From Xylanibacter ruminicola (GTDB lineage: Bacteria; Bacteroidota; Bacteroidia; Bacteroidales; Bacteroidaceae), in NCBI RefSeq assembly GCF_900107775.1, contig NZ_FNRF01000005.1, forward strand, positions 107,907 to 171,906: a DNA stretch of 64,000 bases. The letters are read 5' to 3'. Below the pieces are notes generated by a model. The model worked only from the letters and a program-made list of their open reading frames with translations, ran no database searches and was not told the origin of the DNA. The position numbers were made by a program, and so were the translations under genes. This document shows, in pieces, positions 37,198-46,544 of the stretch. The first letter of the stretch is position 1. The number at the start of each line of letters is the position of its first letter.

Positions 37198-38025
37198 TTA
37201 CTTCTTGTTAGCTCTTTCAATAATGTACTTGTTTGAAAGCTTCTTAGGTGCACGAGTCTTAAGACCCTTAGCGTACAAGCCCTTACGTGAACGTGGGTGA
37301 CCTCCAGACTGACGTCCTTCACCACCACCCATTGGGTGATCATGTGGGTTCATAACTACACCACGGTTGTGAGGACGCTGACCCAACCAGCGAGAGCGAC
37401 CAGCCTTACCTGATGCCTCCAGAGCGTGATCTGAGTTACCTACACTACCTACAGTTGCTTTACAAGCTGAGAGAATCTGACGAGTCTCGCCTGAAGGAAG
37501 CTTGATTACACAATAGCTACCCTCACGAGAAGTCAACTGAGCGAAATTACCAGCCGAACGAACCAGCTTGGCCCCCTGACCAGGACGCATCTCAATGTTG
37601 TGGATGACTGTACCTACAGGGATGTTTGCCAAAGGAAGGGCGTTACCAACCTCGGGTACTGCATCAGCACCCGACATCAGAGTTGCACCAACCTGCAGTC
37701 CATTAGGAGCAATGATATAACGTTTTTCACCATCAGCGTAGAAAAGAAGTGCAATGCGAGCTGAACGGTTAGGATCGTACTCGATTGTCTTTACTACAGC
37801 TGGAACACCATCTTTCTCTCGCTTGAAGTCGATCAGACGATACTTCTTCTTGTGACCACCGCCCATGTAGCGAACAGTCATCTTACCGGTGTTGTTTCGA
37901 CCACCGGTTGAACGCTTACCGTAAACGAGAGACTTCTCTGGCACGGATGCAGTAATATCCTCGAACGTGCCAATAATCTTGTGTCTTTGACCCGGAGTTA
38001 CGGGCTTTAATTTACGTACTGCCAT
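37198..38025 (-). CDS. rplB: 50S ribosomal protein L2
   Basis: The 275-aa L2, needed for subunit association and peptidyl-transferase assembly. It contains [26 protein letters not shown] and the conserved C-terminal [17 protein letters not shown] with the key His. Gap to rplW is 5 bases. Confidence 0.99.
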   Translation of the reverse strand: MAVRKLKPVTPGQRHKIIGTFEDITASVPEKSLVYGKRSTGGRNNTGKMTVRYMGGGHKKKYRLIDFKREKDGVPAVVKTIEYDPNRSARIALLFYADGEKRYIIAPNGLQVGATLMSGADAVPEVGNALPLANIPVGTVIHNIEMRPGQGAKLVRSAGNFAQLTSREGSYCVIKLPSGETRQILSACKATVGSVGNSDHALEASGKAGRSRWLGQRPHNRGVVMNPHDHPMGGGEGRQSGGHPRSRKGLYAKGLKTRAPKKLSNKYIIERANKK

Positions 38026-38030
38026 TTTTA

Positions 38031-38378
38031 TTACTGAATATTGCTATAAAAATCAATTACATCGCCCTCCTTAAGAGTAACGATTGCCTTCTTGAACGCG
38101 TTCTTCTGACCCTTGATCAGACCAGCCTTAGTGTAGCGTGAGCTACGCTTGCCGGCGTAACGAACAGTGTTCACGTCGATTACTGTAACATTGTACAGAG
38201 CCTCAACCTCATTCTTAATCTCAAGCTTATTAGCCTCAGGACGAACGATGAAACCATACTTGGCCTCAGCCTTCTTGGTACGCTCCTCGCCCTTTACCTT
38301 ATAAGTTTTCTCTACAGAAGACTTGTCTGTAATCTTGGTCATCTTCTCAGTGACCAGGGGTTTAATGATAAATGCCAT
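38031..38378 (-). CDS. rplW: 50S ribosomal protein L23
   Basis: A 115-aa L23, the docking site for trigger factor and SRP at the tunnel exit. It has KPLVTEKMT and [20 protein letters not shown], with a Lys/Glu-rich insertion ([19 protein letters not shown]) between strands that makes it longer than the E. coli protein (100 aa). Confidence 0.97.
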   Translation of the reverse strand: MAFIIKPLVTEKMTKITDKSSVEKTYKVKGEERTKKAEAKYGFIVRPEANKLEIKNEVEALYNVTVIDVNTVRYAGKRSSRYTKAGLIKGQKNAFKKAIVTLKEGDVIDFYSNIQ

Positions 38379-38394
38379 ATCCTTAGTCCTCCTT

Positions 38395-39024
38395 TTACTT
38401 GTTTAAGATACCGTCGATTGTCTCCAGCGACTTCTCAGTGATAACGAGTACATCAGCGTTCAGCACCTTGTAGGTGTTAACCAGTGAAGCCTCCATTACC
38501 TCTGTGCCCTGCAGATTGCGAGCCGACAGATATACATTGTTATTAGTACCTGACATTACGAAGAGAGTCTTCTTGCCGTCAACCTTCAGGTTCTTTGCAA
38601 TGTTGATGAACTCCTTAGTCTTAGGAGCCTCCATGGTGAAGTCCTCAACAACTACGATTGCATTCTCCTGAGCCTTGTATGACAGAGCTGACTTACGAGC
38701 AAGAGCCTTAACCTTCTTATTCAGCTTGAAGCTGTAGTCACGAGGTGTAGGACCAAACACACGACCACCACCACGCAGCAGAGGTGAGTTGATATCTCCG
38801 TGACGGGCACCGCCGCCACCCTTCTGACGTCCAAGCTTACGAGTAGAACCAGAAATCTCGCTTCTCTCCTTTGACTTAGCTGTACCCTGACGCTGGTTAG
38901 CGAGATACTGCTTAACGTCCAGGTAGAGAACGTGGTCATTAGGTTCAATACCGAAGATAGCCTCGTTCAGAGTTACCTTACGTCCGGTCTCCTGACCTTT
39001 GATATTCAATACGCTAACTTCCAT
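38395..39024 (-). CDS. rplD: 50S ribosomal protein L4
   Basis: The 209-aa L4 with its tunnel loop ([20 protein letters not shown]). In E. coli L4 also represses the S10 operon through the leader RNA; the structured leader before rplC here could serve a similar function, unproven. One base separates it from rplC. Confidence 0.98.
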   Translation of the reverse strand: MEVSVLNIKGQETGRKVTLNEAIFGIEPNDHVLYLDVKQYLANQRQGTAKSKERSEISGSTRKLGRQKGGGGARHGDINSPLLRGGGRVFGPTPRDYSFKLNKKVKALARKSALSYKAQENAIVVVEDFTMEAPKTKEFINIAKNLKVDGKKTLFVMSGTNNNVYLSARNLQGTEVMEASLVNTYKVLNADVLVITEKSLETIDGILNK

Positions 39025-39025
39025 C

Positions 39026-39640
39026 TTACTTGTTAATTAAAACAGTTGAACCATTATAACCAGCGCAGCTACCCTTAACAAGGATAAGATTGTGCTCTGG
39101 AATTACCTTTAACACTTTGAGGTTCTGAGTAGTAACTCGATCGCCTCCCATCTGGCCGCCCATGCGCATTCCCTTGAATACCTTGGCGGGATAAGAACAG
39201 GCACCGATAGAACCTGGCTTACGCAGACGGTCGTCCTGACCGTGAGTAGCCTGGCCTACGCCACCAAAACCATGACGCTTCACAACGCCCTGAAAACCTT
39301 TACCTTTTGAAGTTCCTACAACGTCAACAAACTCGGCACCCTCGAAGATGTCGACTGTAACGGTGTCACCGAGATTCAACTCGGTATCAAACTTGAACTC
39401 GGCCAAGTGGGCCTTTGGTGTAGTGTTAGCCTTCTTGAAGATACCCATCATTGCTTTTGTGGTATTCTTCTCCTTCTTCTCACCGAAGGCGAGCTGAACA
39501 GCCTCATAGCCATCCTTCTCTACAGACTTAACCTGAGTTACAACACAAGGACCAGCTTCGATAACAGTGCACGGTACATTCTTACCGTCGGCACTGAAAA
39601 CGGATGTCATTCCGATTTTTCTTCCAATTAATCCTGGCAT
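39026..39640 (-). CDS. rplC: 50S ribosomal protein L3
   Basis: The 204-aa L3, close to the peptidyl-transferase centre. It begins [12 protein letters not shown] and contains [15 protein letters not shown] and [19 protein letters not shown]. Here it is the first gene of the S10 series: rpsJ, normally directly upstream, is 7.5 kb away. It has its own promoter and a leader of about 185 bases. Confidence 0.98.
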   Translation of the reverse strand: MPGLIGRKIGMTSVFSADGKNVPCTVIEAGPCVVTQVKSVEKDGYEAVQLAFGEKKEKNTTKAMMGIFKKANTTPKAHLAEFKFDTELNLGDTVTVDIFEGAEFVDVVGTSKGKGFQGVVKRHGFGGVGQATHGQDDRLRKPGSIGACSYPAKVFKGMRMGGQMGGDRVTTQNLKVLKVIPEHNLILVKGSCAGYNGSTVLINK

Positions 39641-39682
39641 TTCAGTTTAAAATTAATAATGTTTATAAAATATATAATAAAT

Positions 39683-39743
39683 GTTCCTTTTTAAGTGGCT
39701 CTCGCAACTTCCGTGCACACAAAACACCCACTTAAAAAGGAAC
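39683..39743 (-). promoter_or_regulatory. 16-bp perfect hairpin in the rplC leader
   Basis: GTTCCTTTTTAAGTGG (39683-39698) is the exact reverse complement of 39728-39743, with a 29-base loop. It lies in the transcribed leader, between the promoter at 39831-39863 and the rplC ATG at 39640. The RNA stem would form about 43 bases before the start codon. A role in autogenous control of the ribosomal-protein operon is inferred. Confidence 0.6.
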
Positions 39744-39830
39744 TTCAACTACTTCGTTTTCGAAGGCTAAGTCGCTATTTATCAGGGCATTGTTAGCTCC
39801 ACGGCCAGCGCAATACTCACTTTTGCGGGT

Positions 39831-39863
39831 GCAAAGGTACAAATAATATATAATATACGCAAA
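39831..39863 (-). promoter_or_regulatory. Promoter of the rplC-led (S10-spc) operon
   Basis: On the minus strand TTTG (39863-39860), a 20-base spacer and TACCTTTGC (39839-39831): a textbook Bacteroidota sigma-70-type promoter. The same -7 sequence precedes rpsL and rpsM. Confidence 0.88.
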
Positions 39864-39960
39864 CTTTGTTAGCACTTAGTAGTAACTTTTAAGTATTTTT
39901 ATATTTTACACCTCCAAAAACACAACATTTCTGACTTTTGGAAGCCGAGGTAAGGTATGA

Positions 39961-40049
39961 GTTGTTCAGATAATCTGCGTGAACTGTCCAGATAATCTCT
40001 ATCAGTTGTTCGGATAATCCCTATAAGGGTATAGAGATAATCCGAGCGA
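39961..40049. repeat. Tandem imperfect 22-bp repeat, about four units
   Basis: The core (C/G)(A/G)GATAATC(T/C) recurs at 39967, 39989, 40011 and 40034, i.e. periods of 22, 22 and 23 bases. Units 1 and 3 share GTTGTTC before the core. A fifth, degraded unit may follow. The block lies just upstream of the rplC promoter. Confidence 0.7.
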
Positions 40050-40172
40050 GTCGTTCGATACGTCTGAGCAAGGCATAAGTGCCATCCCAACAGTCTATAT
40101 GCTTCTAACATAATCGCCATTAAAAATAAAACTATCTCTAACTTACTGATATTTAATACATTACATATAATA

Positions 40173-40284
40173 TGTGATTTAGTGAATTAGATATATATAA
40201 CTTTTATTATAGAAAAAAGGAAAATGTATAACATTAATATTTTTGAATAGAAAATGTTGCATATTATAAATTCACCAAATCACA
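40173..40284. repeat. Inverted repeat pair bounding a 112-bp AT-rich segment
   Basis: TGTGATTTAGTGAATT (40173-40188) matches the reverse complement of 40269-40284 in 15 of 16 bases. The 80 bases between are AT-rich and include a small AATGT/ACATT dyad. It could be a decayed miniature element or a long hairpin at the 3' end of the beta-barrel operon. No transposase is nearby. Confidence 0.55.
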
Positions 40285-40370
40285 CTTTAATCAAATTAGC
40301 ACGTTAAATTACTGATGTTCAACAACTTAGACTATTACACCTTCTTCATATTTTACATCAAAAAGATTAA

Positions 40371-42875
40371 TTACAACGAGAACTCGGCGGAGAGGATGAG
40401 CTCGCGGGGACGGAGGAGGTAGTTGGTGGTTGAGGTGGCGATACCCGTGTAGATGGTCTCCTCGTAGGCTTGCTTGTTGAACAGGTTATTGAGAGCGGCC
40501 TTCAGTCGGACAGTCTTCAATCGCCAGGTAACCGAAGCATCGCTGAGCAGGGTGTTCAGGGTGTTGCCGGCCTGCAGCTCGTTGCGGTGATGCACAAACT
40601 TCCACGAGAGATCAACCTTGCCGATAGTGGAAGTGAGCACCAGCTGCTGGCGCCAGTTGAACAGCGTGGTATGCGAACTGCCAGTCGTTTTATTGCCATT
40701 GAGCGAGAAACTGGCACTGTAGTCGAACTCGCACCAAGCGGGCGAAACAATAACACCCGGCGTAAGCGTAAGCGACTGGGTGGTATAACTGTACCACTCA
40801 CCTGCCGACAGCTGGCGACCTTTGCTTAACGAGCCATTGATGCCCAGGCTCAACTTGGTCTTGATGGCATAGAAGCCTTTCTGTATGCTGGCACCGCCAC
40901 TCAGAAAGTCGTTCTGACTATGGAGCTCCTTCAGGGTATAGTAATAGCAGCCATCGATAATCTGCATATCGTTGGTGGTGTTGTTCCAACTGCGCTGCAC
41001 CGTGAGATTGACAGTGGCAAAGAGTTCGCGGATAGGACGCTTATACCGATAGCCCAACGAGGCATAAACCTGACGGTTGACGGGTATCAAGTCGGCAGCT
41101 TTGTACCACGTGCGATAATCACGGCGATAACTGTCGAGGGCATAGTTCTGCATACCACCCATCGTTTGTACGTAGGCACTACCGAGATGAATTTCGGAAC
41201 GGGTATCAGGGTTCCAATAAGCAGAGAGCACGGGATGCAGATAGAGCATAGACTGCTGCTGACGGACGTAACGCTGGAAAGTAAGCGTGGGCGATAGTGA
41301 GAACGTGACTTTATCGGTGCGATACTGCCAGCGAGGGCGCGCCTCGATGGTGAGGTGCAGGTTGTCGGTGTGGTTTACATAAACATCCTCACCCTCGACA
41401 AACAGGTTGTAGGTATGCGTTATCTTACCACTCTTACGCTGCCAGCCCAGCAGGTGGGCGGTGTGCCAGAGGTTGGTGCGCAGACGATTGCGATCAGCAT
41501 CGAGATAGAGGTCGCTCACGCTATGATGGTAGTCGAGGACAGATTTCCAGGTGAGCTGTGCCCCACTCTTTAACGAATACATACGATACAGCGAGCCCTC
41601 GAGAGCGAGCTGTGGCACACGGATGCGCTGCACAGGCTCGTTAGTGCCGAATAGCGACAGGCCATCGCCTTGGCGGGCACCTATGCTAAGCATCTCGTTG
41701 CCATAGGCTTTTTCGGTATTTACCTTACGCTCTACCTCAGCCGAGAAGTTATCGGTAATAATGGTCTTCTGCTGCTGTTCGGTGGTAACGGTGGGTGACT
41801 CGCCATCAAGATAGTAGGCCGTACGGTTCTCGGTGGATTGCCGCATCACACTACGGTCGTACTGGGCAGCCACGCGCAGTTCGCCATCATTCTTTGTTTT
41901 CCTGACGCTGTTGATGCCATAGCGCTGCGAGGTATTGAAACGCAGGCGCTCCTCGTCGAGTGGTGCCGAGAGCGATGGCACACTGAACCACGAGGGAATG
42001 CGACCACCATCCAGACGGTTGTAATTACCGCCTAAGATCTGATACGACTCACTGAGGTCGATGCCCTTGCGGTCGTAGGCCACATCGTACATCAGCTGTT
42101 TCTTCTTGCCTATCTGTCGGATATTGGCCGTACCTCCCACATGCGTTGGATCGCCTACCAACAGGTAGGGTATCAGTGTGGCCATCAAACGGTCGCGCGC
42201 CTCGTCCTTCAAAGTAACGTTCATACCCACATCTTCGGTATAAACCTTATCACGCAAGGCCTTGATAGGCTGGTCGTGCTCTACAATCTCGGCTTTCTCC
42301 ACATCCTTGGCACGGATATTCTCCGTGAGCTGGTTATAGCGGCCACCCGTGAGATCGAGCCCTTCGACGGTAAAGCGCTTTACCTGTTGGTTATTATAGT
42401 ATATCTTGCCGTTCGATGCCACATCCACGCCTGGCAGTTTTTTCAGCACATCCTTCAGAGAGTTGTCGCGGTCGCTGGTAAAACGTGTCAGGTCGAAGGT
42501 GATGGTGTCGCGCCCCGTAATACGACTGCCCTGTACCTTTACCTCTTTCAAGGCGAAGGCCTCGGATGGCAATGAGAGTACAACAGGCTTGTTAGCGCTT
42601 TTCATAGGCACGCCACGCCTGCGTTTGCCAAAGCCGAGCATGGTGGCCTGCAGCTGGTCACCCATGGCAACCTGATCAACCGTGATGGCAAACTCGCCAT
42701 CAGCATTGGTCCGGGCAAACTTAACGGTCTTACCCTTACGCAGATACATCACACTGGCACTGACCAACCGCTCGTGGGTGGCAGAATCCTCGACTAAGCC
42801 ATGCACCGTTACCTGTGCAGAGGCACCAAGCGCCTGCATCAGCAACAGCATCAACAGAATGACACCGTTTTTCAC
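40371..42875 (-). CDS. TonB-receptor-like outer membrane beta-barrel protein (GLPGLI partner)
   Basis: This 834-aa exported protein has a signal peptide (about 1-20, ending ASAQ), a carboxypeptidase-regulatory-like domain (VHGLVEDSATHERL, about 23-105), a plug-like region (LKDVLKKLPGVDVASNGKIYYN; FTVEGLDLTGGRYN) and a predicted barrel ending RELILSAEFSL. It is the type found beside GLPGLI-family genes in Bacteroidota; here the ATG overlaps the GLPGLI stop by four bases, so they are translationally coupled. It lacks a SusD partner. Substrate unknown; export of a peptide or uptake under control of the upstream BlaI/M56 genes are both possible. Last gene of the five-gene operon. Confidence 0.85.
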   Translation of the reverse strand: MKNGVILLMLLLMQALGASAQVTVHGLVEDSATHERLVSASVMYLRKGKTVKFARTNADGEFAITVDQVAMGDQLQATMLGFGKRRRGVPMKSANKPVVLSLPSEAFALKEVKVQGSRITGRDTITFDLTRFTSDRDNSLKDVLKKLPGVDVASNGKIYYNNQQVKRFTVEGLDLTGGRYNQLTENIRAKDVEKAEIVEHDQPIKALRDKVYTEDVGMNVTLKDEARDRLMATLIPYLLVGDPTHVGGTANIRQIGKKKQLMYDVAYDRKGIDLSESYQILGGNYNRLDGGRIPSWFSVPSLSAPLDEERLRFNTSQRYGINSVRKTKNDGELRVAAQYDRSVMRQSTENRTAYYLDGESPTVTTEQQQKTIITDNFSAEVERKVNTEKAYGNEMLSIGARQGDGLSLFGTNEPVQRIRVPQLALEGSLYRMYSLKSGAQLTWKSVLDYHHSVSDLYLDADRNRLRTNLWHTAHLLGWQRKSGKITHTYNLFVEGEDVYVNHTDNLHLTIEARPRWQYRTDKVTFSLSPTLTFQRYVRQQQSMLYLHPVLSAYWNPDTRSEIHLGSAYVQTMGGMQNYALDSYRRDYRTWYKAADLIPVNRQVYASLGYRYKRPIRELFATVNLTVQRSWNNTTNDMQIIDGCYYYTLKELHSQNDFLSGGASIQKGFYAIKTKLSLGINGSLSKGRQLSAGEWYSYTTQSLTLTPGVIVSPAWCEFDYSASFSLNGNKTTGSSHTTLFNWRQQLVLTSTIGKVDLSWKFVHHRNELQAGNTLNTLLSDASVTWRLKTVRLKAALNNLFNKQAYEETIYTGIATSTTNYLLRPRELILSAEFSL

Positions 42876-43762
42876 TGCAACTCTATGAGATTAAACTTGG
42901 GGCGATCAATCTTATCGAGTTTCGAGCCGTCGGAGTTCATGATCACAATCTTAGCCCCAGTGCCCGCCATCTGCTTGAGTACATCATTCGGATCGTAGCT
43001 CTCCTTCAAACGACGGAAGTCCTTCTGACTCACTTTCTCACGTTTCATCTTGATGAAGGTAATCGGTTCGCCATCGGGCTGTTCCATTCCCTGTCCGTCG
43101 AAGATGAACTGACGACTGCTGTCGTAGGCCTTGAGAATGAGACCAGGCAGACCGCGCAGTTTCCATGGTCCCTCGTCGAGAGGGATATCCTCGGTGTACC
43201 AGGCGTACCACTGGCGGCCTTTGAAATGGGTGGTAGCCAACTGACAGGTATAACCCATGATATCAGCCGTAGAATCGGGCAGTATGGTCCATTCGGGTGT
43301 TTCCATCTTCTCCTCAATCTGACACTTTGCTTCACCCGCCACATCTAACATCAAGGTTTTACCTTTCTCTGGATAGTTCTTATAGAACACCATCGACAGG
43401 ATACCAGCCTTGGGCAGGTCTCTCAGGTCAAAATCCCCCTTTTCTATCTTCTCACGCATCAACTTCATGCGAACCGCAGCCGAATAGCTGTAGAACTTCG
43501 ACACGCCATCGGCACTGATATCAAGACGCATCTCATCGTCGCGATATTTATAGGGTTTGGTAAGGGTATCGTTAACAGCCTTCGACTGGTAGGTGATACG
43601 ATAGGTTGCATTAGCAACTGCCAACGTATCGTTCTTACCTTTCTTCTTAGCCTCCTTGGCTGGCATTTTCATCTGGCTCTTATCAATCACCATGCCACCA
43701 ATCTGCTGTGCCTGCGCCATCATACTGAAAGCCAGCAGGATAGAAATCATGAATATTCTCAT
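42872..43762 (-). CDS. GLPGLI family protein
   Basis: A 296-aa exported protein with signal peptide (about 1-18, ending AQAQ). The family-defining motif is present as LRGLPGLILKAYD in the C-terminal half, preceded by WYAWYTEDIPLDEGPWK. These proteins are restricted to Bacteroidota, of unknown function, and usually sit next to a TonB-receptor-like gene as here (ATGA overlap with the 834-aa gene). A Lys-rich insert follows the signal (KEAKKKGKND). A periplasmic partner of the barrel is inferred from the constant pairing. Confidence 0.9.
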   Translation of the reverse strand: MRIFMISILLAFSMMAQAQQIGGMVIDKSQMKMPAKEAKKKGKNDTLAVANATYRITYQSKAVNDTLTKPYKYRDDEMRLDISADGVSKFYSYSAAVRMKLMREKIEKGDFDLRDLPKAGILSMVFYKNYPEKGKTLMLDVAGEAKCQIEEKMETPEWTILPDSTADIMGYTCQLATTHFKGRQWYAWYTEDIPLDEGPWKLRGLPGLILKAYDSSRQFIFDGQGMEQPDGEPITFIKMKREKVSQKDFRRLKESYDPNDVLKQMAGTGAKIVIMNSDGSKLDKIDRPKFNLIELQ

Positions 43763-43786
43763 TGTTTATAACAGTTTTTTAAGTTA

Positions 43787-44890
43787 TTATTTTTTTCTTG
43801 CTTTGAATTTCTCGCGTAGGTCATAGACACGCAGCATCTCCTTGGCTTTCTCTATCATCTCCGATAGCTTTTCGGTTGGTTTGTCAACCTCGGCGGCCTT
43901 CTCAACAAACTGCTGATAGTAGGCCCTACCCTGCTCCTCGTCCTTTAACAGATAGGCATAGGCATTAGCGATGTTATAATAGGTAGCTACCGATGAGGGA
44001 TTATACAACAGGTGCTCCTTCCAAGCGGCTACAGCCTCTTCGTATTTATGAGTGAGGTAATAGCCCTCACCCTCCGACAAGGTGATTGCTTTCATGATGG
44101 TAGTATCGGGAAGCATCAGTTCCTTAGCTAAAGACAGATAGTTCAGTCCTTCGGGATAGCGCTGGGTATCAACACACACCACGCCCAAGCGATAGGCACA
44201 ACCTGCATGCTGCATGCCACTCACAAGGAAAGCCAGCTGCAGATACTTGTAGGCACGCTCAAGATCATCTAACTGCGAGTAGCTCATGCCTGCCGAATAA
44301 AGGGTATTAAAAGTTGAATCACCCTGTTCTAACAAATGCTCGTACATCATGGCTGCAGCAGTGAAGCTACGATTCACAAACCAGGCATCGGCCAATGCTC
44401 TGTTGACCAGGACATTAGTAGAGTCTTTCAGCGAGTATTTCAGACCGCATATCACGGCTTTTTCGGGTTGACTAGCTTTGGTATAACCATTCGTCAAACC
44501 AGCCACCACTTCACCATCCATAGGAAAACGAGCGACCAACTGTTGAGCCCAATACACAAAGGAGTCGTTATCACCTTGTTTCTGATAGCTGAATGCCAAC
44601 TGACGGAAGGCTTCGTGCGACAGACTATCCTCGGGGATATTCTTGAGCAGTTCGGCTGCCTGACGATAATTAGCACGCTTATAGTAGCAGTCGGCCAGTT
44701 TGGTGCGGGTTATCAATGTATCCCTCAGGCCAAAAGCTTTTTGATAGCACTTCAGCGCTTCGAAAGTATTATACTGCTGCATGCAGCTGTCGCCAGACTG
44801 CAGGCAGATGGTAAGCGAGTCGAGAACCTCGCCCTTGGCGGGAGAAACCGCCAAGAGAGCGAGGGCTACAATAGTTAACACTATCTTCAT
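43787..44890 (-). CDS. Periplasmic TPR-repeat protein
   Basis: A 367-aa protein with a Sec signal (about 1-20, ending AKG) followed by helical repeats over most of its length: FEALKCYQKAFGLRD, KLADCYYKRANYRQAAELL, LAFSYQKQGDNDSFV, MSYSQLDDLERAYKYLQLAF and YYNIANAYAYLLKDEEQGR. These are TPR units, which bind other proteins. Cysteines CLQSGDSC near the N-terminus might form a disulfide. It lies between the M56 peptidase (18-base gap) and GLPGLI (24-base gap) genes, and may serve as an adaptor between them. Confidence 0.85.
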   Translation of the reverse strand: MKIVLTIVALALLAVSPAKGEVLDSLTICLQSGDSCMQQYNTFEALKCYQKAFGLRDTLITRTKLADCYYKRANYRQAAELLKNIPEDSLSHEAFRQLAFSYQKQGDNDSFVYWAQQLVARFPMDGEVVAGLTNGYTKASQPEKAVICGLKYSLKDSTNVLVNRALADAWFVNRSFTAAAMMYEHLLEQGDSTFNTLYSAGMSYSQLDDLERAYKYLQLAFLVSGMQHAGCAYRLGVVCVDTQRYPEGLNYLSLAKELMLPDTTIMKAITLSEGEGYYLTHKYEEAVAAWKEHLLYNPSSVATYYNIANAYAYLLKDEEQGRAYYQQFVEKAAEVDKPTEKLSEMIEKAKEMLRVYDLREKFKARKK

Positions 44891-44908
44891 GATAAAGAGA
44901 GAGAGATT

Positions 44909-46516
44909 TTATTTCTTAGTAGTAATCAGGATAACACCGTTCTTGGCCTTATCGCCATACTTATCGGTGGCAGTCTTATCCTTCAGGATCTCCATGTGAC
45001 TGATGGTGCCCGGATCGAGGGCTTTCATCGCTGTGTAATCCACAGTCTTACCATCAAGAATCACCAACGGAGCCGTTTCGAGTTCAGTAGCACTGGTCTT
45101 ATCATAGCCTACAATTACCAGCGGGCCTAACACATTTTTTCCTTCAGGATTACCCTTGTCGACATTCGATGAAGTTGATTGACCACCCTGGAGTGCAAAA
45201 GTGATAGGCACGGTATATTTTACACGTACGGCCTTGCCATTCTGCGTTCCAGGCTCCCAGTTAGGCATGGTGTTGATAACACGCACTGCCTCGGCATCGA
45301 GTTCGGGACTAACCGACTTAACTACCGTTGGCTCGGCAATAGAGCCATCCTGCTCAACGACGAAGGTAACGATGACACGGCCCTGGGTACCAGCCTTTTC
45401 GGCTGCGGCAGGATACTTAACGGTTTTAGAAAGGAACTCGAAGAGAGCTGATGCGCCACCAGGATACTGCGGCATATACTCTACCACATCGAAGGGGCGC
45501 GGCTTGCTGGTCTGAGCGGTTGAAGCATCGGTCTTTGACTGTTCGTCGGCCTTGACAACCTTGATCGTCTGGCTACCCATCTTAATGGTACCAGCCTTTA
45601 CACCTTTCTTAACGGGTGTTTGCTGCTGGGGCTGGGTGTAGACATAATGCGTCTCGGTCTCGGCATTAACAGCGAGCGCTACAGCTACGATAGGCAGGAG
45701 TGCCAACAGTTTAAGGTAGCGCTGACGGGGTGATTTAGTATGTAACATCATATTAATTCGGTTTTTGAGGGTACTGTGGGTGATACCGTTAGCAAGGGAG
45801 TACCCACCAATGCTTGCGGCTTTTGTGATTAACAGGTATTGATATTGACGCGCATTGATCCCTTGAGAGAGTACTGCACCATCGGCCTCGTATTCATGGA
45901 TGGCACGCAGATCGCTGCGCAGCATCCAGATGGCGGGATTAAACCACTGGAGGGCGGTGAGGGTATCAACAAAGAGCAGATCCCACGAGTGGTGGTAACG
46001 GATATGCCCTCGTTCATGTGTGAGAATTGCCGCATCGTTAGCCAGGTAATCGCTGCGGTTCATCACGATATAATGCATCCAACTGAATGGCGCCAGATCG
46101 GGGTTACCGGTCACACAGATCACGGTACCATCAGACTGCGGATACTTTTGACTATGCTTAATGAGTTTTACGATTCTGAACAACGACCAGAGGGTATGAC
46201 CAAGCGTAGCTGCCATGCCGATGAAGAACAGAACAATGGCCACAGACTGCCAAAGCGGATACATACCGGCATCGGACGACATATCGGCCACAGCCTCAAG
46301 GGCGCCAAACGACACACTGGGGGCCGACTCTACCACGATGTTTTTGTGCAGGGTGATAACGCACAGCGGCAGTACAAACGATGCCACAGCTGTAGCCAGA
46401 AGCACCACACGATTAACACGGTGGAACGTTTCGCGGGCCAGCAACACACGGTAGAACATATTGAATACCGCCAAGATGGCTGCCACTTTCAGATCGTAGG
46501 TCAGAAAATCTATCAT
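44909..46516 (-). CDS. M56 (BlaR1-type) membrane peptidase with TonB-like and plug-like C-terminus
   Basis: A 535-aa membrane protein. Part 1 (about 1-290) is an M56 peptidase: several membrane helices (about 8-25, 38-58, 90-112, 270-285) and the zinc motif HERGH at 167-171, with EADGAVL further on as likely third-ligand region. Part 2 (about 351-447) resembles a TonB C-terminal domain: FLSKTVKYPAAAEKAGTQGR and GSIAEPTVVKSVSPELDAEA. Part 3 (about 464-535) looks like a TonB-receptor plug: LVILDGKTV, ISHMEILKDKTAT, KNGVILITTKK. BlaR1 relatives cleave a BlaI repressor on signal; the BlaI gene lies 28 bases upstream. The penicillin-sensor domain of BlaR1 is absent, so the signal is different. Confidence 0.9.
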   Translation of the reverse strand: MIDFLTYDLKVAAILAVFNMFYRVLLARETFHRVNRVVLLATAVASFVLPLCVITLHKNIVVESAPSVSFGALEAVADMSSDAGMYPLWQSVAIVLFFIGMAATLGHTLWSLFRIVKLIKHSQKYPQSDGTVICVTGNPDLAPFSWMHYIVMNRSDYLANDAAILTHERGHIRYHHSWDLLFVDTLTALQWFNPAIWMLRSDLRAIHEYEADGAVLSQGINARQYQYLLITKAASIGGYSLANGITHSTLKNRINMMLHTKSPRQRYLKLLALLPIVAVALAVNAETETHYVYTQPQQQTPVKKGVKAGTIKMGSQTIKVVKADEQSKTDASTAQTSKPRPFDVVEYMPQYPGGASALFEFLSKTVKYPAAAEKAGTQGRVIVTFVVEQDGSIAEPTVVKSVSPELDAEAVRVINTMPNWEPGTQNGKAVRVKYTVPITFALQGGQSTSSNVDKGNPEGKNVLGPLVIVGYDKTSATELETAPLVILDGKTVDYTAMKALDPGTISHMEILKDKTATDKYGDKAKNGVILITTKK

Positions 46517-46544
46517 TGGACAATTTAGTTATTTACGATTTCGA

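Larger units (their letters stand above)
39641..40370. other. Long non-coding, AT-rich spacer upstream of rplC
   Basis: About 730 bases hold no convincing gene. From the rplC side: leader with the 16-bp hairpin, promoter (39831-39863), a short tandem 22-bp repeat block (39961-40049), a very AT-rich part, and an inverted repeat pair 80 bases apart (40173-40284). A 73-codon reading frame across 39899-40120 on the minus strand is mostly repeat sequence and is not supported. Confidence 0.8.

Noticed and set aside
39899..40120. 73-codon minus-strand reading frame in the spacer upstream of rplC
   Set aside because: It runs across the tandem 22-bp repeat block, has no family resemblance, and its composition follows the repeats.
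40173..40284. Calling the inverted repeat an insertion sequence
   Set aside because: There is no transposase and no visible target duplication, so it is listed only as a repeat.
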